This document shows, in pieces, positions 29,187 to 39,350 of a DNA stretch of 44,725 nt (position 1 is the stretch's first letter; each line of letters opens with the position of its first letter). The stretch comes from a bacterium (lineage in GTDB: Bacteria; Patescibacteriota; Patescibacteriia; UBA9570). The stretch spans positions 1 through 44,725 of the forward strand of contig JAUYKW010000018.1 in assembly GCA_030698395.1 (NCBI GenBank). The letters are read 5' to 3'. The position numbers and the translations under genes are program-made. The notes under the pieces were generated by a model that had not been told where the DNA came from, made no database searches, and saw only the letters and a list, made by a program, of their open reading frames with translations.

Positions 29187-29375
29187 ATGAATTTTAAAGA
29201 TTTAGAACCTAACGATTATATTCACGATAGTGACGGTAAAGATTATCGGATTGTTGATGTGTTTAATAAAAATACCCCTGCGCAGCAAGTTTTGCTTGCA
29301 GATGATTATTATCCGATATTGATTTCTGAATTAGTAAAATTAGGATACGGAATAGGACGAAAGGCTAAAAAATAA
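29187..29375 (+). CDS. Small hypothetical protein
   Basis: MNFKDLEPNDYIHDSDGKDYRIVDVFNK..., directly downstream of guaA. Confidence 0.55.
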   Translation: MNFKDLEPNDYIHDSDGKDYRIVDVFNKNTPAQQVLLADDYYPILISELVKLGYGIGRKAKK

Positions 29376-29395
29376 AGGTGTTTTAGTTATTCTTC

Positions 29396-29424
29396 TTGAC
29401 GTGATTTAAGGCATGATGTATTAT
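29396..29424 (+). promoter_or_regulatory. Promoter immediately upstream of a terminator hairpin
   Basis: TTGACG-N17-TATTAT. Confidence 0.6.
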
Positions 29425-29432
29425 GCCTATAC

Positions 29433-29457
29433 GCGCCCCAAAAAGGCGCTTTTTTTG
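29433..29457 (+). terminator. Intrinsic terminator
   Basis: GCGCC ccaaaaa GGCGC TTTTTTT. Confidence 0.85.
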
Positions 29458-29498
29458 TTGGCTAGCCCTTTGACAATATGGTATAGTACATTGGAATT

Positions 29499-31823
29499 AT
29501 GGGAAAAAAATCAAGTAAAAAAAGAAAAAAACTCATTCCTTCATTTTCCGGTTTTGATATCGATCCTGATACTCAGCGTGGTATCTTGGCGGTAGTTTTA
29601 TTGGTGTGCGGACTTTTAACAGCATTGAGTTTATTTGGAGTTGCAGGTGAAATTGGTAATTTAGTAGCAACAGTATTAACTAAGCTAGTTGGATTAGGTA
29701 GATATGTTGTACCAATAATATTTTTTATTGTTGTATATTCATTGCTTTATCCTCAGGACTATGAAATCAGGCCAATCTATTTAGTTGGTTTAATATTGTT
29801 TGGAATTGGTGTAGTTGGACTTTTAGATGTAATGAATCCGGGTTTAAGCGGATATGTAGGTATCGCTAGTACTTATTTATTTAGAGAATTTGCTAGTACG
29901 GTTGTAGCATTTGTAGTGTTTATGGCATGTTTCGTTATCTCGATACTAATTATTTTTAACACATCTTTAGATCGTATAGCACAGCATATTCCAGCTACTA
30001 GTATAATGGGCAAGTTTTTACGTTTTATCGTAACTATCTTTTCTAGTGCTCGGGATCGGATTGCTGTTGCTAGAGAGCAGGCATTATCAGAAGTGGAAGA
30101 GCAGTATTATGATGATGAATATAGTAATGAGGCTGAAGATGAAGGTGGGGCTTCTGAATTTTCTCGGAAAAGTATATCCAGTACAGATGATGATGAAGAT
30201 ACCGAAGGAGATGATATAGACGAAGAAGGTCAGATGGAGTTAATCCATTTATCAAAACAACATAGAGCAATCGATTTACCGTTGAGCTTGTTATCTAAGA
30301 AACGTTCCAAACCAACTAGTGGAGATATTGAGAATAATAGAGAAATTATTCATCAGACATTACAGAACTTTAATATCGATGTGGATATGGGTGATATAAG
30401 TGTTGGACCTACAGTTACTCAGTATACTTTTAAGCCTGCCAGAGGAGTGAAGGTATCACAAATTATGTCGTTACAGAATGATATTGCATTAGCTTTAGCT
30501 GCTCATCCAATTAGAGTAGAAGCGCCTATTCCTGGTAAATCCTTAGTGGGAATAGAGGTTCCAAATATTACAGCAGCACGAGTGAGTTTGCGGGAGTTAC
30601 TAGAGTCTGATGAATTCAAAAATCGTAAGAGTAATTTATCAGTAATGCTAGGTAAAGATGTATCCGGAAAAGCTTATAGCGCTGATGTTGCATCCATGCC
30701 ACATTTACTAATTGCTGGAGCTACTGGATCTGGTAAATCAGTTTGTTTGAATGTTGTGTTGTTGAGTTTACTATTTCAGAATGGGCCAGATGATTTAAAA
30801 ATAATCATGGTGGATCCAAAACGGGTTGAATTCACTATGTACAACGAAATACCACATCTACTTACTCCAGTTATCACTGATGTCCAAAAAACTATTAATG
30901 CATTGAAATGGTGCGTTAATGAAATGGATCGTAGATATGAAGTGCTTTCACAAGCTAAAAAACGTGATATCGCATCCTATAATAGTGCGCATCCAGATGC
31001 AACCATGCCATTTATAGTATTCGTTGTAGATGAGTTAGCAGACTTAATGGCAACTGCTCCAAGGGAAGTTGAGGCAGCAGTAGTTCGGTTAGCTCAAATG
31101 GCTCGTGCGGTTGGTATTCATTTAATACTCGCAACGCAACGACCATCAGTTGATGTGATTACAGGATTGATTAAAGCAAATATTACTTCTCGTTGTGCTT
31201 TCAATACCGCATCTTTAGTGGATTCTCGAACGATTCTTGATTCATCAGGTGCAGAAAAATTATTAGGTAAAGGTGATATGTTATATGTAAATGCTGAATC
31301 CTCTAAACCAAAGCGTATTCAAGGAGTGTATGTTTCTGATGATGAAGTAACCCGGGTAGTTGCATATCTTAAATCAAAAGCAAAGGCAGATTATGATGAC
31401 GAAGTTATTGATAGGCAGAAATCATCTAGTTTACCTGAGGCATTTAATGATGCATCTGATGAAGATGATTTATTACCAGATGCTAAAGAGGTAATCATTA
31501 AATCAAAGAAAGCATCAGCTTCATTACTACAGCGTCGTTTACGTGTAGGATATGCAAGAGCTGCTAGATTGTTAGATATCTTAGAAGAGCAAGGATTTAT
31601 TGGTCCAGCGAATGGTGCCAAACCTAGAGAGCTTTTAATGTCAGATGAAGAGTTAGAGCAGTATGATCAACCACAAGTTGATGAATCAATTGATGATGAC
31701 GATGATGATGACAATGACGACGATGACGAAGGGGAGATTACCACAAGTGATTATGAGGAGGAAGATAATTATGATGAGGACACAACAGAGAGAATGAATG
31801 ATTACACAGAGAAAGATGAATAG
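29499..31823 (+). CDS. ftsK: DNA translocase FtsK/SpoIIIE with acidic C-terminal tail
   Basis: 774 aa; N-terminal TM segments, PHLLIAGATGSGKSVCLNVVLLSLL, FIVFVVDELADLM, HLILATQRPSVDVITGLIKANITSR, gamma-like winged helix then DDDDDDNDDDDEGE tail. Confidence 0.96.
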   Translation: MGKKSSKKRKKLIPSFSGFDIDPDTQRGILAVVLLVCGLLTALSLFGVAGEIGNLVATVLTKLVGLGRYVVPIIFFIVVYSLLYPQDYEIRPIYLVGLILFGIGVVGLLDVMNPGLSGYVGIASTYLFREFASTVVAFVVFMACFVISILIIFNTSLDRIAQHIPATSIMGKFLRFIVTIFSSARDRIAVAREQALSEVEEQYYDDEYSNEAEDEGGASEFSRKSISSTDDDEDTEGDDIDEEGQMELIHLSKQHRAIDLPLSLLSKKRSKPTSGDIENNREIIHQTLQNFNIDVDMGDISVGPTVTQYTFKPARGVKVSQIMSLQNDIALALAAHPIRVEAPIPGKSLVGIEVPNITAARVSLRELLESDEFKNRKSNLSVMLGKDVSGKAYSADVASMPHLLIAGATGSGKSVCLNVVLLSLLFQNGPDDLKIIMVDPKRVEFTMYNEIPHLLTPVITDVQKTINALKWCVNEMDRRYEVLSQAKKRDIASYNSAHPDATMPFIVFVVDELADLMATAPREVEAAVVRLAQMARAVGIHLILATQRPSVDVITGLIKANITSRCAFNTASLVDSRTILDSSGAEKLLGKGDMLYVNAESSKPKRIQGVYVSDDEVTRVVAYLKSKAKADYDDEVIDRQKSSSLPEAFNDASDEDDLLPDAKEVIIKSKKASASLLQRRLRVGYARAARLLDILEEQGFIGPANGAKPRELLMSDEELEQYDQPQVDESIDDDDDDDNDDDDEGEITTSDYEEEDNYDEDTTERMNDYTEKDE

Positions 31824-31825
31824 TT

Positions 31826-32497
31826 ATGACATCATTTCAACAGAGATCAATTAGTAATACAAAAACATTAGGAGATAGATTACGCCAAGTTAGAATTGAT
31901 AGTAATTTGAGTATAGAAAGAGTTGCTAATGATTTACAGATTCGTAAAGATTATATTCAAGCTATTGAAGACAGTAATTATAAGGCATTGCCAAGCACAC
32001 TATTTGTCAAGAACTATGTTCGTAAGTATGCTAAATATCTTAAAATCGGTAATCATGCTACGGAGCAACTTCTAGAGGAAGAACTAAAGGTATATGAGAC
32101 TCAACCAAATATACCTACTATGAAAAGACATCTTACAAAACAACCTCTAAAAGTTTTTCATATCATCCTAGGTTTATCAGTTATCTTTATAGCTGTACTG
32201 GTTGCAGCATACTTTATCTTTGAGATTCAAAATATTGCGCAACCGCCAGTAGTGGAATTACAGGAAATACCAAGCACGGTAGAATTTGATCAGCGTTTTG
32301 TAGACATTAATGGACAAACTGTTTCTGAGGCAATAGTAACGATTAATGATCAGCCAGTTGCTGTGAAGGAAGATGGTTCCTTTAATCAAAGCGTAACCCT
32401 TCAGGAAGGTGTTAATGTTTTTAAGATAGTTGTAAAAACAAAAAGGAGTAAGGAGTTTGTAGAATATCGTCAAATAATAATGAAAGAGAAAAAATAA
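31826..32497 (+). CDS. RodZ-like protein: HTH (HTH_25-type) + TM + C-terminal beta domain
   Basis: LGDRLRQVRIDSNLSIERVANDLQIRKDYIQAIEDSNYKALPSTLFVKNYVRKYAKYL; TM VFHIILGLSVIFIAVLVAAYFIF. Confidence 0.85.
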   Translation: MTSFQQRSISNTKTLGDRLRQVRIDSNLSIERVANDLQIRKDYIQAIEDSNYKALPSTLFVKNYVRKYAKYLKIGNHATEQLLEEELKVYETQPNIPTMKRHLTKQPLKVFHIILGLSVIFIAVLVAAYFIFEIQNIAQPPVVELQEIPSTVEFDQRFVDINGQTVSEAIVTINDQPVAVKEDGSFNQSVTLQEGVNVFKIVVKTKRSKEFVEYRQIIMKEKK

Positions 32498-32539
32498 ATA
32501 AGTAAGTCAGCCTATGATAGGCAGATAATAAATATAATT

Positions 32540-33622
32540 ATGACAAAAAAAGAACAAACAGAAAAACCAGAGGATACAAAAAAAGAACAAACACCAACAA
32601 AAGCTGAGAAAAGAGAAATGGTAAAAGATGATAGATCAAAAGCTGCAGACGCTGCTATAGCACAAATTAAGCAAAGATTTGGTCAAAATGCAATCATGAA
32701 ATTGGGTGAGGCTTCTGCCATGGAAGTTGAAGCTATTCCAACCGGATGTATTTCACTTGATTTAGCACTGGGAATTGGTGGTGTGCCTCGAGGTAGAGTT
32801 GTAGAAATTTATGGGCCAGAATCTTCAGGAAAAACTACCTTGGCACAACATATAGTTGCAGAGGCTCAAAAATTAGGTGGTTTGGCAGCGTTTGTTGATG
32901 CGGAACATGCTTTGGATCCAGATTATGCTAGAAAGATTGGTGTTAACGTAGAAGAATTATTAATTTCACAACCAGATACCGGTGAACAGGCATTAGATAT
33001 TACTGAAACTTTAGTTCGGTCCGGTGGCGTTGATGTTATTATAATTGATTCAGTAGCGGCATTAACTCCGAAGGCTGAGATTGAGGGTGAAATGGGAGAT
33101 ATGCAAATGGGATTACAAGCTAGGTTAATGAGTAAGGCATTGCGTAAGCTAACACCGTTGGTTGGTAAGAGTAATACTACTGTAATTTTCATTAATCAAA
33201 TTAGACAAAAGATAGGTGTGGTATTTGGTAATCCAGAAACCACTCCAGGTGGTAATGCACTAAAATTCTATTCTTCAGTTAGAATTGAAGTAAGGCGAGC
33301 AGCTCAGATTAAACAAGGAGATAGAGTAGTCGGAAACAGAATGAAAGCAAAGATTGTGAAGAATAAAGTAGCAGCTCCATTTAGAAATACAGAATTTGAT
33401 ATCATGTATAACGAAGGTATTTCTTTAGCAGGAGATTTATTAGAGACTGGCGTACAATTTGGTGTAATTGATAAGAGTGGAAATACTTATGCTTATAAAG
33501 AAGATAAGCTTGGTGTTGGTAGACAAGCAGCTAAGCAGAGTATTCGAGAGAATGAAAAATTAATGGAAAAGATCAAGAAAGATGTAGTGATTGCAGTAAA
33601 AGATAAAGAGAACGAGGAATAG
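32540..33622 (+). CDS. recA: Recombinase A
   Basis: 360 aa; [88 protein letters not shown]. Confidence 0.99.
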   Translation: MTKKEQTEKPEDTKKEQTPTKAEKREMVKDDRSKAADAAIAQIKQRFGQNAIMKLGEASAMEVEAIPTGCISLDLALGIGGVPRGRVVEIYGPESSGKTTLAQHIVAEAQKLGGLAAFVDAEHALDPDYARKIGVNVEELLISQPDTGEQALDITETLVRSGGVDVIIIDSVAALTPKAEIEGEMGDMQMGLQARLMSKALRKLTPLVGKSNTTVIFINQIRQKIGVVFGNPETTPGGNALKFYSSVRIEVRRAAQIKQGDRVVGNRMKAKIVKNKVAAPFRNTEFDIMYNEGISLAGDLLETGVQFGVIDKSGNTYAYKEDKLGVGRQAAKQSIRENEKLMEKIKKDVVIAVKDKENEE

Positions 33623-33639
33623 AAAAATAGCTGGGATTT

Positions 33640-33678
33640 AAAAAGTAGGTATATGCCCTGGCATGTACCTACTTTTAT
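33640..33678. terminator. Bidirectional terminator between recA and the small membrane protein
   Basis: AAAAGTAGGTAtATGCCctGGCATgTACCTACTTTT. Confidence 0.8.
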
Positions 33679-33693
33679 TTATTCTATAACAAG

Positions 33694-34029
33694 CTAGATT
33701 TTGAATTTTTTGCTCATGTCGTAAGCTCCAGGAATTTTCCAATATTGTCCTTGAAGTGTTTTGATAATAGCGATAATTTCAACTACTAGTAACACCATGG
33801 CCCACAACCAACCTATAAATGGAATTGCACCGAATAGCATGGCAATAAACATTACTACTCCTTGCTTGGCATGTGCTTGGGCAAATTTACTATCCTTCTT
33901 TGCTAGGAGAGGAATGAATACTAGGATACCTAGATAACTTAAGGCAGCAATTACTTTATTTTCATCAATGTCCTTTTGGTCGAACTTCAAATCGTCTTGT
34001 TCTGGTTGTTTTGGTGCTTGTTGGTCCAT
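33694..34029 (-). CDS. Small membrane protein, DUF4870-like
   Basis: 111 aa; NKVIAALSYLGILVFIPLLAKKDSKFAQAHAKQGVVMFIAMLFGAIPFIGWLWAMVLLVVEIIAIIKTLQG. Confidence 0.8.
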   Translation of the reverse strand: MDQQAPKQPEQDDLKFDQKDIDENKVIAALSYLGILVFIPLLAKKDSKFAQAHAKQGVVMFIAMLFGAIPFIGWLWAMVLLVVEIIAIIKTLQGQYWKIPGAYDMSKKFKI

Positions 34030-34092
34030 ATTATTATATTAAGTTAATTATTTAACCAGTAATTAGTATATCATGTTTATTTTTATTACAAA

Positions 34093-34119
34093 AGCCGACT
34101 ATGAAGGGCATAGTCGGCT
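34093..34119. terminator. Terminator of groESL operon
   Basis: AGCCGACTATG aaggg CATAGTCGGCT, A/T-rich flanks. Confidence 0.75.
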
Positions 34120-34147
34120 ATGTTTTGGGTAAGTTTTATGACGTAAT

Positions 34148-35803
<1,656 letters not shown>

Positions 35804-35820
35804 CTATATCTTTTAATTAT

Positions 35821-36096
35821 TTATTTAACAACTGCTAAAATTTCATCAAATTTTAGAAATTTAAGATCTTCATCGTTGTATTCGACGTCATCTCCAGCAT
35901 ATTTTCCAAATAGTACTTTACTACCAACTTCTAGGTTAAGTTTCTTTACATCTTCACCATCACCGATAGCAATGATTTCACCTTCAGCTTTTTTTTCTCG
36001 GTCTACAGTGTCTGGCAAAACAATGCCGGATGCTGTGACTTCTTCTTCGCTCATTGGTCGAACGAGAATTCTATCTCCAACTGGTTGTAAATTCAT
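35821..36096 (-). CDS. groES: Co-chaperonin GroES
   Basis: 91 aa; MNLQPVGDRILVRP, GIVLPDT, GSKVLFGKYAGDDV. Confidence 0.98.
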   Translation of the reverse strand: MNLQPVGDRILVRPMSEEEVTASGIVLPDTVDREKKAEGEIIAIGDGEDVKKLNLEVGSKVLFGKYAGDDVEYNDEDLKFLKFDEILAVVK

Positions 36097-36144
36097 ATTC
36101 TGTTATTTATTTTAAAGTTTATTAGATATGAAATTTGCATTTTT

Positions 36145-36171
36145 TTAGCACTCTCATAAAAAGAGTGCTAA
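36145..36171 (-). promoter_or_regulatory. CIRCE operator (HrcA site)
   Basis: TTAGCACTC-N9-GAGTGCTAA, perfect consensus. Confidence 0.97.
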
Positions 36172-36174
36172 ATT

Positions 36175-36203
36175 ATATTAGCGGACATAGTGCTTACTGT
36201 CAA
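36175..36203 (-). promoter_or_regulatory. groESL promoter
   Basis: On - strand: TTGACA-N17-TAATAT directly upstream of CIRCE. Confidence 0.85.
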
Positions 36204-36542
36204 GTAATTAAATTAGCCTAATTTTAGCCAAATAATATTCATTATTCACCGATTATCCATAGTCAATTATATCTGAAGGGCATATAATTCATAGTTACTT
36301 TTGTTTTCTTTTTAAAAGTGACAATATGCACAGTTTTATCATTAAATATTTATTGAAAACAGAGGATAATTAAATAAAATAGCCCTCCGTATTTAGCAAG
36401 AAATAAACGGTTGTACACTATTTTTCTCTATCTAAATTAGTAAATGTATATATAATAATTTGTTATTTATTGCGAATATTGCTCGGTAAATTATGCTCTA
36501 TTTAACCCTAACTTCATTAAATAATCGCTTATACAATTAACA

Positions 36543-36616
36543 GTTAATTATTAAAAAAACTATATGAAAAATATATTAACAGCAACATTATTGAGCATAA
36601 AAATATTAGGGAGGAT
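36543..36616 (-). repeat. Conserved AT-rich segment of the repeat, copy 2
   Basis: Reverse complement of 8267-8340 at about 66/74 positions (hand count). Confidence 0.85.
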
Positions 36617-36626
36617 ACTAAATGGT

Positions 36627-36707
36627 TGATCATTGCGATCAGGAGTCACAGAAGGCCTCGAAATAATAATCACGACCTCTCTGGACTCCTAATCGTAGAG
36701 ATGAATC
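36627..36707 (-). repeat. Structured repeat element B, copy 2
   Basis: Reverse-complement homolog of 8097-8176; stem CGATtAGGAGTC / GACTCCTgATCG. Confidence 0.85.
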
Positions 36708-36751
36708 CCAATAATTCTCTCTATAACAGTTTTTTACAGCTCACCCTACTC

Positions 36752-36888
36752 TTTCCACATTTGCGTGGAGGAATCATCGACGGCTAGTATGGACAGGTCG
36801 CGACCTGTCCTTGCACTACGTTCGATCCCCGCCTGTATCGCTATGCGAAAGCATTGCGGGCAGGATGATGACTCCCCGCAGGTGTGAA
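36752..36888 (-). repeat. Structured repeat element A, copy 2
   Basis: Reverse-complement homolog of 6819-6959; perfect 20-bp palindrome GGACAGGTCGCGACCTGTCC at 36790-36809. Confidence 0.85.
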
Positions 36889-36906
36889 TTAATTTACTTA
36901 TTGTTT

Positions 36907-38139
36907 TTAAGTTAATTTACTTTCTCGTAGTTGAAGTCCTATTATAATCATCCAAAGCATGAACATACTTGGCAAAGTCCAGAAGTAGTGATCCATTATT
37001 CCAGCTAACAAGATTGCACCTAGCATGAGCGTTATTCCTTGGGAATAGCGACTTTTTTTATTTACTTTAAAAAGCATCCAACCATTCCAATAGAAAAAAA
37101 CCAGAGCTGCTATTACACCTAGTTCGGAAGCAACTAATAAATATATATTATGGATTGGCTGCGGTTCTTCATTTTTTAAAGCTACTGTATAAGCGCCAAT
37201 ACCAACGCCTTGCGGCCAACGTTTTTTTAATACTGCACCAGCCTCTGCAAATTGATCTCCTCTTTGATCCATAGAATAAGTTTCTACGAACTGCTGTCCT
37301 AATACACGACTCTGTACTTGAGGAAGATATATTATCATGGCAACACTAATGCTAAGCAAGGAAGCTACTAATAATGATTGCTGTTTGTAATGTAAGAACA
37401 CTGTAATAGCAAGAATTGCTAACCAAACTAATACAGCAGTGCGGGAGAAAGTAAGTAATAAACCAAATGAGCAGATAGAAACTACTAAGAGCAGAGCATA
37501 GCGTTCGATGTTTTCTTTGCTATATTGCCAAATGATAATAGCGCTAACTAAGCTAATTAAAATAAGACCACCTGCAATATTTGGATGAGGTAAGGTACCA
37601 AAAGCTCTTAAGAATCGGCCGGTATCTGTAACTACAACAGCTGTGCCAGATAGCTCTCCAATTTGCTCAGACATACCAAGCCATTTGCTAGCATAAACAT
37701 GTTGGCTAGCATTTTGCCAAAGTATAAAAATGCTCTGGACTAATCCATTGAGTAATAATACATACAGTAATTTTTTAATTGGTATTTTACTAGCAGAAAT
37801 AATGGCAGCAGCTAGCAAAGCTTCTATGAAACGTATCCAGAAATGAAAACTAATTTCACGATCTACAGACCAATAAGCCGAGATGCCGGTAAAAACTACC
37901 AAAGCAAAACATATTGAGATAACAGACCAATTTAATTTAGTTTCTTTTTGTCGATACCACCAAAAAATAAATACTGCTAACAAAATAATAAATATAATAT
38001 CGAACCCGTATAAGCCTAAGGTTGTAAATTGATTTTCTCCCTCATTAAATATGTATCTAGTCTGAAAAGGCAATGTAAAGATAAATATCAGAACCAGGGT
38101 GTGTAATAAATTTGTGAGAGATAATCCTATTTTTGGCAT
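36907..38139 (-). CDS. O-antigen ligase/polymerase-like (Wzy_C type) membrane protein
   Basis: 410 aa polytopic protein; FSRTAVLVWLAIL, RWPQGVGIGAYTVAL...PIHNIYLLVASELGVIAALVFF. Confidence 0.85.
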   Translation of the reverse strand: MPKIGLSLTNLLHTLVLIFIFTLPFQTRYIFNEGENQFTTLGLYGFDIIFIILLAVFIFWWYRQKETKLNWSVISICFALVVFTGISAYWSVDREISFHFWIRFIEALLAAAIISASKIPIKKLLYVLLLNGLVQSIFILWQNASQHVYASKWLGMSEQIGELSGTAVVVTDTGRFLRAFGTLPHPNIAGGLILISLVSAIIIWQYSKENIERYALLLVVSICSFGLLLTFSRTAVLVWLAILAITVFLHYKQQSLLVASLLSISVAMIIYLPQVQSRVLGQQFVETYSMDQRGDQFAEAGAVLKKRWPQGVGIGAYTVALKNEEPQPIHNIYLLVASELGVIAALVFFYWNGWMLFKVNKKSRYSQGITLMLGAILLAGIMDHYFWTLPSMFMLWMIIIGLQLRESKLT

Positions 38140-39044
38140 ACAAGTTGTAAAGCGTTAGGAACGAGAGAGATTTCTATATTTGTTGCTTCAAAAACGTCAC
38201 CATCCACCTCATATGAAATTGGTTTCTTACTCGTAAAGGACACAGATTTTGAAGTGAATAATCTCACCGGTGGTGTAGTGGAAGTTTTTCGCCAAAACAT
38301 ATACCAAGCTAGTCTAGTGGCGTTCATTGGAGTTATGTCATCGGCAATTAATACATCCACAATTCCAGGATGAGGTCTTAGTCTTAGAAAAGGATGGTGC
38401 TTAACTAAAGTTTTGATATTAAATGCTACAAAGGTGCTGCTGTTTAACTCTTCTGTGCCTTGATCTGTCTTTAAAGTACCTTTAATTTTGTCGTGATTAA
38501 ATATTTTAGACATAGCTATCAGAGGATAAGACAATGGACCAAGCCAGTGCTTAGTTCCCCTACCAGTTGCTGCTAAAAATTGAGCATCGTATCCAGCACC
38601 GCATGCAATGAAAAAATATTTTTCATTATTTACTACACCAACATCAAAGGAAGCTGATTCATGTTTTAATGCATAGCGGAGGGCACGTTTTAAAGTTAGA
38701 GGCATATTTAAACTCATGGCAATTACATTCATGGTACCAATCGGTACAATAGCAAGCGGGGTTGGATTTTGTTGTTTGATTAAATGTTCAGCAACTTCTC
38801 GAACTGTGCCATCTCCACCACAAACTAGTATCCTTTTATATTTCTTATTTGATATTGAATCGAAAATTTCTGGTGTATTATCTGTATTTGTATCAATCCA
38901 ATCAAAATCAATATTCTCCTTTTTTAGGTAAAGCTGGATGAACTTTTTTGTGTTGGGCACTACTACATTTATCTGCTTTTGTTCTCTTTGTGTGAGCATT
39001 GAGCCAGCCACCGGATTGTATACAATAAGTACCATAATATACAT
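38127..39044 (-). CDS. Diacylglycerol kinase-family lipid kinase (start at 39044 or 39035 rather than 39071)
   Basis: VLIVYNPVAGS, ILVCGGDGTVREVAEHL, PIGTMNVIAMSLN, FDVGVVNNEKYFFIACGAGYDAQF. Confidence 0.88.
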   Translation of the reverse strand: MYIMVLIVYNPVAGSMLTQREQKQINVVVPNTKKFIQLYLKKENIDFDWIDTNTDNTPEIFDSISNKKYKRILVCGGDGTVREVAEHLIKQQNPTPLAIVPIGTMNVIAMSLNMPLTLKRALRYALKHESASFDVGVVNNEKYFFIACGAGYDAQFLAATGRGTKHWLGPLSYPLIAMSKIFNHDKIKGTLKTDQGTEELNSSTFVAFNIKTLVKHHPFLRLRPHPGIVDVLIADDITPMNATRLAWYMFWRKTSTTPPVRLFTSKSVSFTSKKPISYEVDGDVFEATNIEISLVPNALQLVCQK

Positions 39045-39064
39045 TGTATGCGCCTTATAGTAGT

Positions 39065-39093
39065 TTGACAATAATCAGGTATTTCTGTAATAT
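39065..39093 (+). promoter_or_regulatory. Promoter for initiator tRNA
   Basis: TTGACA-N17-TAATAT upstream of tRNA. Confidence 0.75.
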
Positions 39094-39117
39094 AGGAATC
39101 CGCTAATCATAGCTTAT

Positions 39118-39190
39118 CGCGGGGTGGAGCAGTGGCAGCTCGGGTGGCTCATAACCATCAGGTCGCAGGTTCGAATCCTGTCCCCGCAAC
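39118..39190 (+). tRNA. Initiator tRNA-fMet (CAU)
   Basis: Cloverleaf: CGCGGGG/CCCCGCA with C1xA72 mismatch, D arm GAGC/GCTC, anticodon CAT at 39150-39152, T arm GCAGG-TTCGAAT-CCTGT; CCA not encoded. Confidence 0.95.
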
Positions 39191-39197
39191 ATGAAAG

Positions 39198-39228
39198 AAA
39201 TCTCTCCCGTTTGGGAGAGATTTTTTAA
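39198..39228 (+). terminator. Terminator after tRNA-fMet
   Basis: AAATCTCTCCC gttt GGGAGAGATTTTTT. Confidence 0.9.
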
Positions 39229-39350
39229 ACTGTGAGATTCATATTATATTGTGAGGAATGTTATAAACAAGAAATGTACTAGATTAGCGTGTTAGAAGTT
39301 GTTGCTGGATAGCTGTATTTATTGTCTAATATAGGCTATAATGTTGTGTG

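Noticed and set aside
36623-36667. 14-codon ORF inside element B (MVDHCDQESQKASK*) with GGGAGG upstream; copy 1 equivalent MVHYYEQEPQKASK*
   Set aside because: All codon differences between the two copies are nonsynonymous and fall in hairpin arms; the SD-like motif is displaced by ~90 nt in copy 1. Structural constraint explains conservation better than a leader peptide.
36826-36846. T-arm-like GTTCGATCCCCGC in element A suggesting a tRNA
   Set aside because: No acceptor, D or anticodon arms in register; short motif only.
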